Assembly (NCBI GenBank): GCA_032719365.1
Contig: CM064863.1
Location: forward strand, 22,391,137 to 22,455,136
DNA from: Prinsepia uniflora
Taxonomy: Eukaryota; Streptophyta; Magnoliopsida; Rosales; Rosaceae
Length of the DNA: 64,000 nucleotides
Reading direction: 5' to 3'
The position numbers were made by a program, and so were the translations under genes. Below, in pieces: positions 1 through 11,828 of the stretch. Numbering within the stretch: the stretch's first letter is position 1; each line of letters starts with the position of its first letter. Below the pieces are notes generated by a model that searched no databases, had not been told where the DNA came from, and was given only the letters and a program-made list of their open reading frames with translations.

Positions 1-1616
1 CCTCCCCACGCGCCTCCACGTGCCGCCCAAAGTGGCTGCGCGTGGGCCTCACGCGCTTGCTATAGTGCATCCCCAACCTCGATCGAACCCGGTTCGCACC
101 AGGGCTGCAACTCAGACCGGCGAGATCCAATCTCCGCCGTCTGGCCGCCATTTCATCTCCTCTCTTTTCCTATAGCTTCGTCCAGGCACCAGGAATTCAT
201 CCCCCTCTCTAACAACCCGTCTCGAGAGCCGGGATTAGTAGAGTTAATGTTGACTTTTATTCGGGTGGTCAATTAGGTATTGGCCAGTGACCAGGACGTA
301 GTTGAGGACGTCACGAACCCGTAGACATGAGGTACGTTCGATTCCGACATCCGAGGAGGAAGTTGTGATGTTCGGAAGGTTGAGGGCTTAACTGTAATTT
401 GGGTAAATTAGGGGGAATAGTTGACTTTTTGTACGAATGGGTTTTGGTAGGTTAACCTAGCATGGTTAGCTAGCTTTCGTCGTCCTGAGTTTGATGACAG
501 GTGGCACGTATTCATCGGACTTACGAGGCGAGAGTTACGGGTCTAGGAAGTTTTGACAAAACCGTAAAAATGTGTTAAACAGGAGGGTATTTTGGTCTTT
601 TTGGCATCTGGGGATTTGTGCAGAGAGAGAAAGCAAACTGGACGGCTGAGATTTAACCAGATGGGATAAGGGTTGAGTGGATGGTGACATGTGGCAAGGG
701 GCTAGAGGATTCTGGGAGAATCCTGTGTGTTCATAGCCCAAATAATTGGGGTGCACTCATGCAAACCCGTGGTTGTTCTTCGACAAACACAAAGAAACAG
801 AGAGAGCTTGTGAGGAGAAGTTGAGGATTGATCGTGGTAATTGACGAGTCCTGGTGAGTGAGGGAGGAACGGGAGACTGAAAGGAAGCTGGTGGTCGTGA
901 ATTTGTGGTGGAATCGTGCACGACGGCAAGGCGGTGGTGCGGCAAAGTTTTTGGGGAAACAGGGAGACCGTGAGCGTTTGGTGGTGGCTACGCCGTGAGG
1001 TGGCTCAAACCACGGCCGTGGGACGTTCAGGAGGTTGCAGGGAGGCCAACGAACACCGTGGCACGCGGCGGTGCGCACGGCGGAGCTGCAATCGAAGGGT
1101 AAGGTTTCTTGCTCTGTTTTTCCCGTAAACTTCATTTGGAAAGTCGTGAGTCTGAGTTTAGAACCGAGAGGATTGAAGGTCAGGGTGATGTTTAGGGAGG
1201 TCCTAGGAGTGGTTTGTGGTGGTCGCCGTGACGGGGCATACACGGCGGAGCTCAGTCGAAGTGGAGTACTCTGTTACTCTGTTTCGGCCGTGAACTTCAA
1301 ACCCAAAGTCGTCGAGTTTGGGGCTGAGTCGACGGTATAGGAGGGTTGGTCTAGGTTCAGTAAGGCCCTAGGGATTGTTTGGTGTCGCCACCGTGACGGG
1401 AGGTGACCGGAGCAGATGGATCGTGAAACAGGGGTTTGAGGGCTGTCTGGTTCGAGCTGGAATCGACGATGGTGGGACTGTGTCGAGGTTAGAGGAGTAG
1501 GGGATTGGATTCTTGGTGTCTGGACGAAGCCGTGGGTGGAAGAAGGGAAGGAAATGGTGACCGGACGGCGAAGAATGCTCCTCGCCGGTTCAATTCACGG
1601 CGGTCGGTTCAGCACA

Positions 1617-1964
1617 GTGAGGTCGAGGTTGATGATGCTACTGTAGCTGGCGCGTGAGGGCCACGCGCAGCCACTTTGGGCGGCGCGTGGGGGTGCGTGC
1701 GGTGGTGGTTGGGAAAACGGTCAACATGGTTTTTGGTCTAGGAGTTGTGGTGAGTTCAATGGAGTTGGGTTCGAGTCAATCGGACGTGAGGGCGTGAGGT
1801 CGAGGTTGATGATGCTACTGTAGCTGGCGCGTGAGGGCCACGCGCAGCCACTTTGGGCGGCGCGTGGGGGCGCGTGCGGCGGTGGTTGGGAAAACGGTCA
1901 ACATGGTTTTTGGTCTAGGAGTTGTGGTGAGTTCAATGGAGTTGGGTTCGAGTCAATCGGACGT
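1617..1964. repeat. 177-bp tandem duplication of the LTR GC-rich core
   Basis: Two near-identical copies (1617-1787 and 1794-1964, period 177) cover the GCGCGTGAGGGCCACGCGC core and the following segment up to TCGGACGT. The other LTRs in the window have one copy. Differences between copies are very few (for example GGGGGTGCG against GGGGGCGCG), so the duplication is recent relative to the LTR. Confidence 0.92.
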
Positions 1965-2590
1965 CGTTTGAGTTTAGTTCCGCGAGGGTGAATGTTTAGG
2001 GTCCCGGGTTTTAGGTCTTCGGTTCGGGGAATTTTGAGGAAATTTAGGTGAATGTTCGTAGATGTATAGTGACGTATTTTTGACGATGATTGACAGGATC
2101 GGGATTTCCCGAGGAAGCCGAGGAACGGGCTGGACGTTCGGGACGCGAGTAGGGCTCTGTATGTGAGTGGACCCTTTCCTTAAACTCGATCATGCATAAC
2201 TGTTTTTATATACGTTTTTGATGGTTTTACTCTTACATCTATGATCTTGACTATGTTATGATGGTTTTACGTGATTGCACGGTTTTCGAGAAAAAGACGG
2301 TTTTAGCATGTTTTACGAAAAGGGTGATTTTGGAGAGATAAATGATCTCAATGATTTTAAGGGGATTTTGGGACATGATTTTGAGAATCAAGGTTTTGAT
2401 TTTGAAATCGAAAGTGACAATTGGATTTGGGGCAAAGGCTTGAAAAGTGGTATTCCGGATTTGGGTTCGGAATGACGGTTCTGAACGCCGGAAAGGCTTC
2501 GGACCGGGGATTTCGGATTCGAGTTTGGATATGGATTTGGTAAACAGTTTTCAAATGATTTTGGGATTGGATTTGCTGGATCTGGATATT

Positions 2591-2796
2591 GGGTTTAAAG
2601 ACCCGGATATATGTGACGGGGGACCGGCCGGAATGGGTTTAAAGACCCGGATTGAGTTTAAAGACTCGAGAGTTTAAAGACTCGGATATATTGATTTCCC
2701 CCGTAGGCCTTGAGTTTAAAGACTCGGGAGTTTAAAGACTCGGATATGATTATGGCCTGGATTGAGTTTAAAGACTCGGGAGTTTAAAGACTCGGA
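2591..2796 (+). repeat. array of short palindromes (GAGTTTAAAGACTC type) in LTR
   Basis: Repeated units of two forms: GGGTTTAAAGACCC and GAGTTTAAAGACTC. In both, the outer four bases on each side are complementary. The difference at position 2 is matched at position 13 (G with C, or A with T). Units are separated by short spacers, including a shared TTTCCCCCGTAGGCCT-like stretch. The array lies inside intron-like module 2 (2163-3102). Confidence 0.85.
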
Positions 2797-4700
2797 TAGG
2801 TCCAGCAGGTTCGATCGGGAAATGAGGATTTGAGATTTATGGTTTATGATACGGTTTCTGATATTCATGCTATGATTTCTATAACTGTTTTATAGTATTT
2901 CTGTTTCTTATGATATTTTATAGTGTTTCTGTTCTTATGATGTTTTATGATGCTTATTTTATAACTGTGTTCATAACTGTTGGTTATGCATGTGGTTTCA
3001 AAACGGAGGGCTAAAACCCCGGTTTTTATATGAAATGGTTTTTGAACTTTTTGTACTTTCTGGTCCACTCACACTTTCTGTTTGTTTTAACTTGTCCTCC
3101 AGGTTGTGGAGCGAGTGCGGGGTCTTGACGTCGAGGCAGTGACCAAGGCATAGAAGTCACGCGAGGGGTCCTGGAGTAGTTTAAAGTCTTCCGTGTGCGT
3201 GTAATTTATCGGTTTTTATTTTCCTTGTATCTTCGAACTATGCTCTGTAAACGATAACTTTGGGATATTTCGTTTAAGTACTCCTGCGTCTGACTGGGTT
3301 GAGTGAGGTTTACTTGGGTGTTGTGTCGGGGAGTCAGACGGGAGCGGGATTTACCTCGGGTTTCGGGGTGAAACCGGGGTGGGTCCTGACACCCTCACTC
3401 TCCTGGTTCGACTTAACCCTCAGCTTCACGACTGAAGCTCGAAAGAAAACACAGTCGACCCCCTGTTTTCCTTCCCGGCCGTCCAGTGCTTCCCCCTTCA
3501 CGGTGGCGATTCCAACCTCTCCCTAAGACCTCACTGAGTCACTTCCAACTCACAGAAACCTTCGATTCACCCCTAAAGTCCACGACTTCCCGTTTGAGCT
3601 CACGGCCAAAACAGAGTACAGAGTACTCGCCGTCGCCTGAACGCCGCCGTGTACACCTCCGTCACGGCAACCATCACAAACCACTCCTAGGACCTCCCTA
3701 AACATCACTGTACTCACCAATCCCCTCGATTCTCATCCTACCTTCACGACTTTCAAAATGAAAATCACAGGAAAAACAGAGGAATAAAACTCACCCTTCG
3801 ATTCCGTCTCCGCCGCAAGCGCCGCCGCGTACCACGGTGCTTGTTGGTCTCCCTGCAACCTCCTACGGCTCCCACTGCCATGGTTTGAGCCACCACACGG
3901 CGTAGCCACCACCAAACTCTCACGGTCTCCCTGTTTTCCCAAAACTTCGCCGCACCACCACCGTGCCGTCGTGCACGATTTCTCCACCAAAACACGATCA
4001 CCAGCTCAAACACTTCTCTCTGTCACTCTCACAAATCACTCTTCACTCTCCTTTGCACAGAATCGATCAATCTCGCCCAAACTCTCACCCTCTGTTTCTC
4101 TACGTTCAAAGGATTGCACGGTTCAATTTTTGTGCAAAGTGTGGCCGTGCACACTTGAGAACGGCCTGGAACCATCCAGTGTCCCCCACGTGTCCAGCAT
4201 CCATAGGTCAGCACAAAATATCCCTGCCACTTGCCCTTATCTGATTGGGCTGAGGGAAATGACCAAAATACCCCTCTTGCACAAATTACCATTTTACCCT
4301 CACACTTTCCAGACTCGTAAATATTTCATCCGACGTCCGATGACAGCATGCCGCCTGTCGTTGTACTCAGGGCGTAGAGACCTATCTAACGATCCTCGGT
4401 CTACGTGAAAATCACAAGTCCTCCAAAAAGTCAACATTTTCCTCATTTACTCAAAATTACGGTAACGCCCTCAATCTTCCGAACGTCATAACTTTTTCTC
4501 CGATTGTCCGAATCGAACCTGCCACCTGTCTACGGACTCGTGACGTCCTAAACTACGTCACGGTCAAGGGTTAACACTCATCCAATCGGTAATTCAAAAA
4601 GTCAACTTTTGGCCTACTATTCACAAGGGCAAAATCGTCCTTTATATACAAAAATCTTATAAAATTACATTTTTACCCTTCCCGAAGGTACGGGTTGTTA

Positions 4701-5234
4701 CACATCGCAGTAGGGAAATTAATGCTAATGGTGGAGGAAAAGGAGGTAGAGGTTGGGAAAGCAGTGGTGGTGGTAGAGCTGGTAATGGCAAAGCCTGAAA
4801 TTTAGGTGAGAATGAGCCCCTTATATAGATAAATGCTTAGGGTTTTTTGGTCGAAAGGAAATCAGTGTTTTTGACTCCACTATGAATTAAGAAGTTAATG
4901 TCTAAGAGAGACACTATCTAATAATAATGATAATGATGGGAAAAATACTTATACAATTGTGGTATCATCTATTTTGATTACCCAAAAGTATGCAAAACAA
5001 ATACGCATTCACTCATATTGTTAATATTTATTAGATGAATGTGACATGTTAATAGAGAATTAAGAAGAAATAGGCAAAAGAAGAAATAAACTTCAAATTT
5101 TTTAACAATATTGATATAATTTGCATTTTAGGTGTGCCTATTAATTTTTTTTTGTGTTTTCCTTGGCCTTCTAAATTAGCCAAGAGCATCAATAAGAAAG
5201 GTAGAAATTTTTTTTCGGGTTCTTCTGCTTCCTA
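4701..5234. other. AT-rich spacer with a short glycine-rich reading frame
   Basis: Bases 4704-4799 read without a stop as a Gly/Arg-rich tail (including GGGKGGRGWE and SGGGRAGNGKA) ending at TGA. It could be the end of a retroelement gag or of a host RGG-type protein; there is too little to decide. The rest is AT-rich with no support for a gene. Confidence 0.35.
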
Positions 5235-6381
5235 CTCCACCTATTGCTTGACATAATATATGTAAACCCAAGGACAAGGGAGGGCTAGGTCTCAAAAAAG
5301 TTAAGGACTTTAATAAAGTGGCTATGACCAAACTAGGTTGGAAGATACTCAAGGGCCATGAGTATTGGCAGCTCAAATTAGTTAAAGCTAAATACCTAAG
5401 GAAACTAATCTTTTCTTATGTCCTCAAAAAGCTTCCAACTCATTTCCTTGGAAAGGAATCTTGGACAATCGTGTTCTCTTTTTCGGGGAATACGATGGAT
5501 TGTTGTTGGTGATACCCATATTAATTTTTGTGGTGCTTACTAGGCCTTTCCCTATCCTCTTGCAAAGTTTATGGATCAACATCATCTTGACCATTTGAAT
5601 TGGTCTCTAAATTTAATGGAGAAACATCATCTTGACTATCTAGATTGGTCTCTTATTATTGATAAATTTATTAGCAATAAAAAATGGAACATTTACACTC
5701 TAAATACTCTTTTACCTAACAATGTTGTGAAATCTATCCTTGTTTTTCCTTTTCCTATCCCTAACTCTTTACATGAAGACAAGTTTATTTGGGGACCTAA
5801 TCCCAAAAGAACTTTCTCTGTTAGATCTACCTCCTTGCTCTCGGGGAGTTTGGAATATCTCCAACCCTACTATAAGACCAAATAGACATGTTGATATTGT
5901 TTATTAGTCATTTTCTCTCAACAGCCAAGACTTGTAGGACAACCTCATTGTTGCCATCTTGATTTGTTGGTAGATTTGGATTGACGAGAATGAATATATT
6001 TTTATCAGAAGCCTCATTCCCACGTTCGTGTTCTTCTTGCTTACAATACTTTGGGCCATAGCATCCTTTCTACAAATTGGAGGAAGAAGAATGGACCTTC
6101 GAAAAACCAGAATATAATCTGTTGGAAGCCGCCTCCGCATGACTTCTTCAAATTGAACTGTGATGGCTCGATGTGTACCAATGGTTGTGCAGCTACATGA
6201 TATGTGACCAGGGATACCTCTGGTTTTCCTATCTAAAGAGGTCTAGGAATATTGGCTTCTCTGATGTTCTTAGATCTGAAGGCTATGGGCTCTTGGATGG
6301 TTTGTGCAAAGGTAAAGAGTTCGGCATTTCCAAGTTATTGGTGGATGACAATTCCAAAAACCATATTAATGCCATTATCCA

Positions 6382-8922
6382 TGTAACGACCCGGATATCG
6401 AAAAAGGAAATATTGGAAAATTTGAAGGAAAGTCGATTCTGCCCCTGGTTATAAGGGCTGAAAGTTGAATTTTTGATTGGGACCTTATTTGGATTTTCCG
6501 GAAGTACCGTTGGATAGATCTCGAGACACTGAATCCGTAGACAAGCGGTATGCGTTAATCGAAGTTCAGATGGAAAAGTTACGAACCTTGGAACATTAGG
6601 GGCACTTTGGTCATTTGTTGAGCAAAGGGTAAAAAGGTAATTTGGCGGGCAGCTTTGCTGATTCAGTCGTTCACCGTCTCAGTCACGTGTTTTAGTTACA
6701 TCTGTCACTGGGAGATTGTATTTAGTGGCAAGATTGCCGCTTGAAATTGGACAAATTCAAACGTGAAGGTTATAAACGGTGAGTAAATGGTTGTGCAAAA
6801 TTCCAATCCATTGTGATCAGTAAAGAAAACCAGAGACACAGGGAGATTAGGAGGGAAATTGTGAGTGAAAAACGAGAGGGAAACAGAAGAGAAAACAGAA
6901 AGGAAACAGTAAACCCGAGAGGAAAACCCGAAGTAGTGCTTGGAGAAATTGAGAATCAATTTCCAAGTTTCAGCCTAACCCAAGTCGAATTAAGGTCAGA
7001 ATTAGTCTTCTGGGCCCATTTCGAGTCGAACCACGTCAAAAACGAAGGAAATTGACGAAGAAACCATCAAGAATAGACCCTGCGAAATCTCTGAAATAGT
7101 CGAATTCAATTCGTGTAATTGAAGGTGAGGAATTCCCAAATTGATGTTGGATTTATGTTTTTGTTAGTCTAATGATACTTTCTGGTTAATTGGAAAGGAC
7201 AATTAAGGTCGAATTGGATGAATTGGACAATTGAGTTTGACAGTATGAACTTGGGGATTTGTGAGTTTTAGCGTGAATCGTGTTAATTAACTTATGCAAA
7301 ACTTTAATTAAGATGTATTATAAGTGATTTAATGAAAGAATTGAAAGAAACAAGCTCGAATTGAAGGAAATCTAACCGGGTTGTGTCGCGGGTCGAATCA
7401 TCCATTTGCAGGGCAGCCGGGTAAGGACGATGCACTGTAGCATCACTGTGCACGTCGCGTGGATTTCACGCGCAGCCACTCACGGCGGCGTGTGAGGGCG
7501 CGTGGTGGCTTATCTCGAGGTGAGGTCAACATAACTTTTGTTCCATTTAATGTAACGAAAATTTTGACTTTGGTTTTGAGTTAATCGGACACCGTTTCGA
7601 TATTGTTTCGAGGGTCTGAAGGTTTATGTTATGTTTTAAATTAATATTTAATTCACGGAAAATTATGGGGAATTAGTATGATGTTAATTAAGTCATTAGT
7701 GACCCTGAGTAATGATTTTGGACAGGATTCGAGATTCCTGGAAAATACCAGAAATTACGGGAATGCATGCGGCTCGGAAAGCGAGCGGTTTGGACAATGT
7801 GTAAGTGGATGTTTGTTTTATAAACTGATATGCATGCATAGTTAAATGTTTTACATGATTTATGGCATGATTTGAATGACAATGATTTGGTATGATTATT
7901 TCTGGAATTAATGATTATTTTAATCAGTGTTTTGGGCACGTTTTTCGAGAAACTGCAAAACTGTTGTTTTGGGTGAAAGCCCGGGATTTGAGATTGGTTT
8001 TGAGTTGGGAAATTGATTTAATGGATTTTTAATGTTTTTCGGACATTTTACGGATGTATATAAAAAGGGCAACCGAGGTTGCGATTGTAGGGATTTGCGT
8101 GGAATTGATGATTTGGGCTAGGACCGGGATGTAAAAAAGATGTTTTGAATAGCATTGTGAGTTAATGATTTTAATGATAAAATGATGGAATTAAATGATT
8201 TTCAGATATGATTTTACGGATTTACGTGCATTGAATTGTTTAATGATTTTAAGGATTTACGAGAAATGAGAAATGAGATTTGGGCATGTGGCCCTGTGAT
8301 AAATGGTTTTAACATGGTTTTACTGATGATTTTGATTGTGTATTGATGTTTGATGCCCCTAGATGTGTAATTCCTGGGTAGACTTCGAATGTGTAATTCC
8401 TGAAGTGACTCAGGATGTGTAATTCTCGGAGGGACTCCGGATGCGTAATTCCCGGAGGGACCGGATGTGTAATTCCCAGTGAGGCTAGATGTGTAATTCC
8501 CAGCAGGATGATGACTCTGGATGTGAAATTCCCAGAGGACCCTCGGATGTGTAATTCCCGAATTATATGCTTTATCTTTATGAAATGTTTTCATGAGATT
8601 TGGCTAGAAAGCCGGTGATGTTTTTCATATGTTGATTCTATGCATGCATGGTTTGATAAACTAGAGGGTAAATGATGTATTTTGATAAATGTGTTTTAAA
8701 TGATATTATTTTTGTCCACTCACACCTTTCCTGTTTTTGATGACCCTCCAGGCCGTGGCACGAGACTGGGGCAAAGCGAGAGGCGGAGGCATAAGAAGAA
8801 ATCGATCTAGTCATCCCTTGTCTGACAGGTGCTGAGAGGTAATTTCAGGGCTTCGGTTGACTTGTCAGACGGGGATAGGACCAGGCACGGTTATCAAAGT
8901 CCAGTTGGGACGGGTCCTGTCA
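6382..8922 (+). mobile_element. solo LTR of a gypsy element inserted in LINE RNase H
   Basis: A 2541-bp LTR running from TGTAACGACC to GGTCCTGTCA. It has a perfect target duplication ATCCA (6377-6381 and 8923-8927). Intron-like modules: donor GTGAGG at 7125 with acceptor at 7724-7725, and donor GTAAGT at 7801 with branch-like CTCAC at 8719-8723 and acceptor CTCCAG ending 8751. The GTAAGT donor, where other LTRs have GTGAGT, is a splice-compatible substitution. The GC-rich core is at about 7455-7505. No internal retroelement sequence is present. Confidence 0.93.
8360..8560 (+). repeat. array of eight hairpin units (ATGTGTAATTCC loop type) in LTR
   Basis: Eight copies of a loop-like GATGTGTAATTCC core. 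Each is flanked by arms that differ between copies but remain largely complementary. Clear pairs are CTCCGG with CCGGAG, CTCTGG with CCAGAG, CTTC with GAAG, and TCGG with CCGA. The array occupies the same place inside intron-like module 2 as the GAGTTTAAAGACTC arrays of other LTRs, but the sequence is unrelated. Confidence 0.8.
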
Positions 8923-9190
8923 ATCCACCCCAATTCGGCGCCTTGGAGTCTCCACACAATCCTCAAGAACATTCGTCTCCTCAGTAGTTCCTTCGACTTT
9001 TTAATTTCAAACATGTTTTAGGGAGGCCAATTTTGTCACTGATGTCATTGCTAACTTTGGGAAGCATTTGGGACACAATGTTGCTGACGCCTCCAAGTGG
9101 TGTAAATCCTTCTCTAATAGTTTTATTATAGCTTGAAGATTTGATTATGTTGCTGGTGGTTGTTTAAGAAGCTTTGCCTTCTAACTCTTT

Positions 9191-9961
9191 ATGTTTTCTT
9201 TTCATACCACAAAAAGGTGTAATTTTCATACACATATATACATAAAAATGTAAATAAATAAAAAATCACAGTATGGCCCTGTGGCCCTTTTGGTCCAGAG
9301 ATGGCTCCGCCTCTGAGAAAGGGTAAAGATAAAGGTGAAAAAAGAGGTGGTGGTTGTGGCAACGGAGTAGGTTTAGACAAGAGGTGTTGGTTTGTTCCCT
9401 TAATAAAAACATATTTGTTGAGAGGAATGTCATTAAACCATACACTAGGGGTCAAATGCGTGAATAATATAAATTGTGAAAACAATTACTTTTTTAGAAA
9501 TTAATTTGAATACTGTAGGAAACAAAAAATGTCATTAACTTTTTTGTGAAAACGTCTTTCAAAAGCAATCTATGTGATATTTTTAAAAGTTACTATAAAA
9601 TATTCATTTTTTTTAAGAATAAAAGAAACAAAAAAAATTTCATTTTTATCAAACAATTTACTACTGCTTGCTTTCAAATAAAAAAATATTTTTAAGAAGA
9701 AAAAAATAATACCAAACATGGCTTAAATATGTATCCCTAAGGAATCAGCTTATACCTTATGTTATAGGTAGTATACTGACATAAATAGATCGATACTATC
9801 ACAATATGTTAGAAATGTTATCACAAAATTGACAAATGTAATATAATATAAATAAAAATATCGTAGTTGTGATCCTAAATAAACTTTCGTGAAAATTACA
9901 TTTAAATTTTAATGGTATACGTGATATAGCTAGATAAATAAATTGATAATATTGTCATATG
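9191..9961. other. AT-rich intergenic stretch
   Basis: AT-rich, with many A and T homopolymers. No coding region, RNA gene or clear element boundary is visible. A short GC-richer patch at 9270-9370 resembles retroelement-derived sequence but cannot be assigned. Confidence 0.5.
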
Positions 9962-9972
9962 AAAGTAGCTAT

Positions 9973-11281
9973 TAGGAATGGGCACGATGCAGTTCCATAC
10001 AGATATTGGTAATATCTAAATACAAACTGTCAAAATCTTAAAAGTTCGATATGTTTTGGATTTTCTAAAATTAGAATTGAAACTATTTCGATCCAAACTG
10101 TATAGGGATAAAAAAAAAATGAAAGGATAACCAAAAAAAGGAGATAAAAACAGCAGAATAATCAATACTCAAAATTTTATATATTAAGCTTGCGGATGAG
10201 ATTACCACTATATTAAGATTTTTTTAAAATCTAAATGAAAATTTCATTAATAAAAAAAAAGGGATTACATATGGTTGGGTGCACACAAACATATGTCGGG
10301 ACCTCATTAAAACCCTTACCATAAAACTAGTTAGACCAGGATAAATCTGATGAGGGACAAAGAGTACCTCAAAACCACAACGAATAGAAACAAAACAAAG
10401 TTAAACCTCCAATTCTCTTTCAGCAAGGGATTGAACCCATGGTGTGGTGGAGGGAACCCAAGCAATTCTAAGTTGTGACTGAAGCCCGTCTTGTGCTAGT
10501 TGGTGAGCAATCTATTCGCCTCTCGTGGCACAAAACCCAAAGCATCAGCAGGAAGAGAGAGCACAACCATAAGAGCAGCTCCTTCGCAGCCTAGAAACCC
10601 AATAGGATTCCAATTATCCTAAGTAGCCCGCAAAGCGACCACAATCTGCATAGAATCAGTCTTTAACTGTACACTGCCCAGGCCCAGATATTTCACCATG
10701 AGAGGTCTGATTTTCAACGCTGTAAGCTCAGCAGCAAGCATAGAAATCCCAACATCACAGTTAAGTTTGTAAAGTCCCACCACTGTTTTGGACCACCGCT
10801 GACATCGCACAAGCCTAGCACCACTGAAATGTGATTGGAGCAGCACAAATTCCTCTTGCGCTGCCAACCCCTGAGAAGCCAAGATCGCAACATCACCAAC
10901 AAGTAGCCTATGGACAACCTTATTCCGCCCGTGCCAGACCTGTCGACACACAAAAATGAATTGTTCTACCTAATTCCACTATATTAAGATTTATTAAACA
11001 AATATTACCACTATTTGGGTAAATCTGGGTCGTTTTTTATTTTTATTTTGTATTAGTAGTATATTTAAAAATTAATATATTTCTTAATAGTCCAGTTTGG
11101 ATTTAACAGATTTTTAAAATAAAAATTCAAATCCAAACTATATTAATGGAGCAGTTTTGATTCTCAAACTGATTAATTTTTATCCAATTAAATTTAAACT
11201 ATTGAATAAATAATAATTTAAAATGGATTGATTAGTAGTTTATTTTAACAAATTTGGACCGTACTTAGTTGGAAGAAGAAA
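9973..11281. mobile_element. hAT-like non-autonomous element, interrupted by a LINE
   Basis: The left end TAGGAATGGGCACGA resembles the terminus of the second copy at 57983-58615. The interior around 11090-11230 matches that copy in reverse (TTTGGATTTAACAGATTTTT, AAATCCAAAC). It is flanked by AAAGTAGCTAT at 9962-9972 and 11282-11292; an 8-bp duplication GTAGCTAT is included, as expected for hAT elements. The right terminal repeat has decayed. The LINE at 10222-10975 is inserted inside it. Confidence 0.6.
10222..10975 (-). mobile_element. 5'-truncated LINE with RNase H fragment
   Basis: Flanked by a 17-bp perfect target duplication CCACTATATTAAGATTT (10205-10221 and 10976-10992), typical of target-primed LINE insertion. 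On the minus strand the 3' end is the A-rich run seen as T's after 10221. The frame at 10619-10951 (-) encodes LINE RNase H pieces (LYKLNCDVG, then VQLKTDSMQIVVALRA), with an internal deletion between the first and last thirds. It carries no RT, so it was inserted truncated and is dead. Confidence 0.85.
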
Positions 11282-11292
11282 AAAGTAGCTAT

Positions 11293-11828
11293 GCATTGTA
11301 ATATAACATGAAAGAAAAATTATGTTCTGTTAAAGGAAATGAATAAAAAATATGACAATAATAATATATTACAAATATTTCAAATAGTTTCTAAATTATT
11401 TGTGACCATACTCTGCGTGTTGAGGGAAGTGTCGCATAAAGCAAAGGCCTCTCTCACCCCATACAATCTCGTTCAGACTTTCCACTTCAGTTTCTTCCAA
11501 CCTTCCTATACTCAACTTGATTGATCTCTCCACTTCCTCCCTATCAGCTCAAAACGCCTTCGCATGACTCCCAAACCTCCAGCCGAAGTCCTCTTCTTCA
11601 AAACCTAACCCAAATTCAACATCCAGACGAATCCCTCGTATTCAATTTCTTCATCTGTTATTCGTTTCGGCTGGAAACCCAATTGAAAATAAGACCCAAT
11701 TCGTCCATAAACCCATGCCATGCATGATTATATCGCCTCTCTGTTTATATTTTAATCGATTTCATTAGTTTTTCCTCAAGATTATGTAATAAATTGTCAA
11801 TTTTGTTTAATTATTTGGGTGATAACCT
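11293..11828 (+). promoter_or_regulatory. upstream and leader region of the ARI gene
   Basis: The AT-rich part to about 11430 is followed by a pyrimidine-rich stretch (11450-11660) typical of plant 5' leaders. The short open frames here have no recognisable product. No TATA box or cap site can be fixed by eye. The hAT-like/LINE composite ends about 540 bp before the ATG, so the promoter must be short or overlap old transposon DNA. Confidence 0.45.

Larger units (their letters stand above)
208..3391 (+). mobile_element. solo LTR of a gypsy element, nested
   Basis: A 3184-bp LTR ending GGTCCTGACA. Its start reads TCTAAC, a one-base decay of the usual TGTAAC. It is flanked by a perfect 5-bp target duplication CCCTC (203-207 and 3392-3396), which proves both ends. 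No internal region is present, so it is a solo LTR. Intron-like modules: donor GTAAGG at 1099 with acceptor at 2095-2096, and donor GTGAGT at 2163 with acceptor CTCCAG ending 3102. Open frames inside it are short and unrelated to any protein I know. Confidence 0.92.
1..4700 (-). mobile_element. partial Ty3/gypsy-type LTR, minus orientation, interrupted
   Basis: The two pieces 1-207 and 3397-4700 read as one LTR on the minus strand, broken by the plus-strand LTR at 208-3391. The right edge (4691-4700) is the reverse complement of the TGTAAC start of this LTR group. The shared box with GTGACG, GACGTCACGAGTCC and GTAGACAGG is present in reverse at about 4530-4560. The GC-rich core lies in reverse at about 8-55. 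The left end is outside the window, so solo or complete status is unknown. No coding remnant of a retroelement lies next to the right edge. Confidence 0.8.
5235..9190 (+). pseudogene. decayed LINE (L1 type) 3' part: RT tail, zf-RVT and RNase H, split by an LTR
   Basis: Around 5260-5400 the sequence encodes the post-RT region typical of plant LINEs (KPKDKGGLGLKKVKDFNKVA, then TKLGWKIL). The zinc-binding reverse-transcriptase tail follows at 5571-5885, with WNIYTLNTLLPNNVVKSI and FIWGPNPKRTFSVRS. At 6140-6380 it enters an RNase H-like domain (FKLNCDGS). The frame is cut at 6381 by an LTR and resumes after 8927 with REANFVTDVIANFGKHLG, the usual end of that RNase H domain. Stops and frameshifts run throughout. 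The 5' part (endonuclease and most of RT) is missing. An AT-rich tail near 9220-9270 may be the old 3' end. Confidence 0.8.

Noticed and set aside
731..1243. Long open frames on either strand inside LTRs (also near 3971-4408, 8214-8594, 28200-28717, 49739-50029)
   Set aside because: They lie in non-coding LTR sequence, overlap on both strands, have biased composition and no recognisable domain, and are not preserved between LTR copies.
8360..8560. CRISPR-like array of regularly spaced short repeats
   Set aside because: Repeat cores are about 13 bases, spacing varies, the flanking arms pair with each other, and the context is a plant LTR. No cas genes; the genome is eukaryotic.
6382..8922. 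tRNA or rRNA genes in the window
   Set aside because: No cloverleaf with A and B boxes or rRNA core was seen. The tRNA-like signals present are the primer-binding sites complementary to initiator tRNA-Met.
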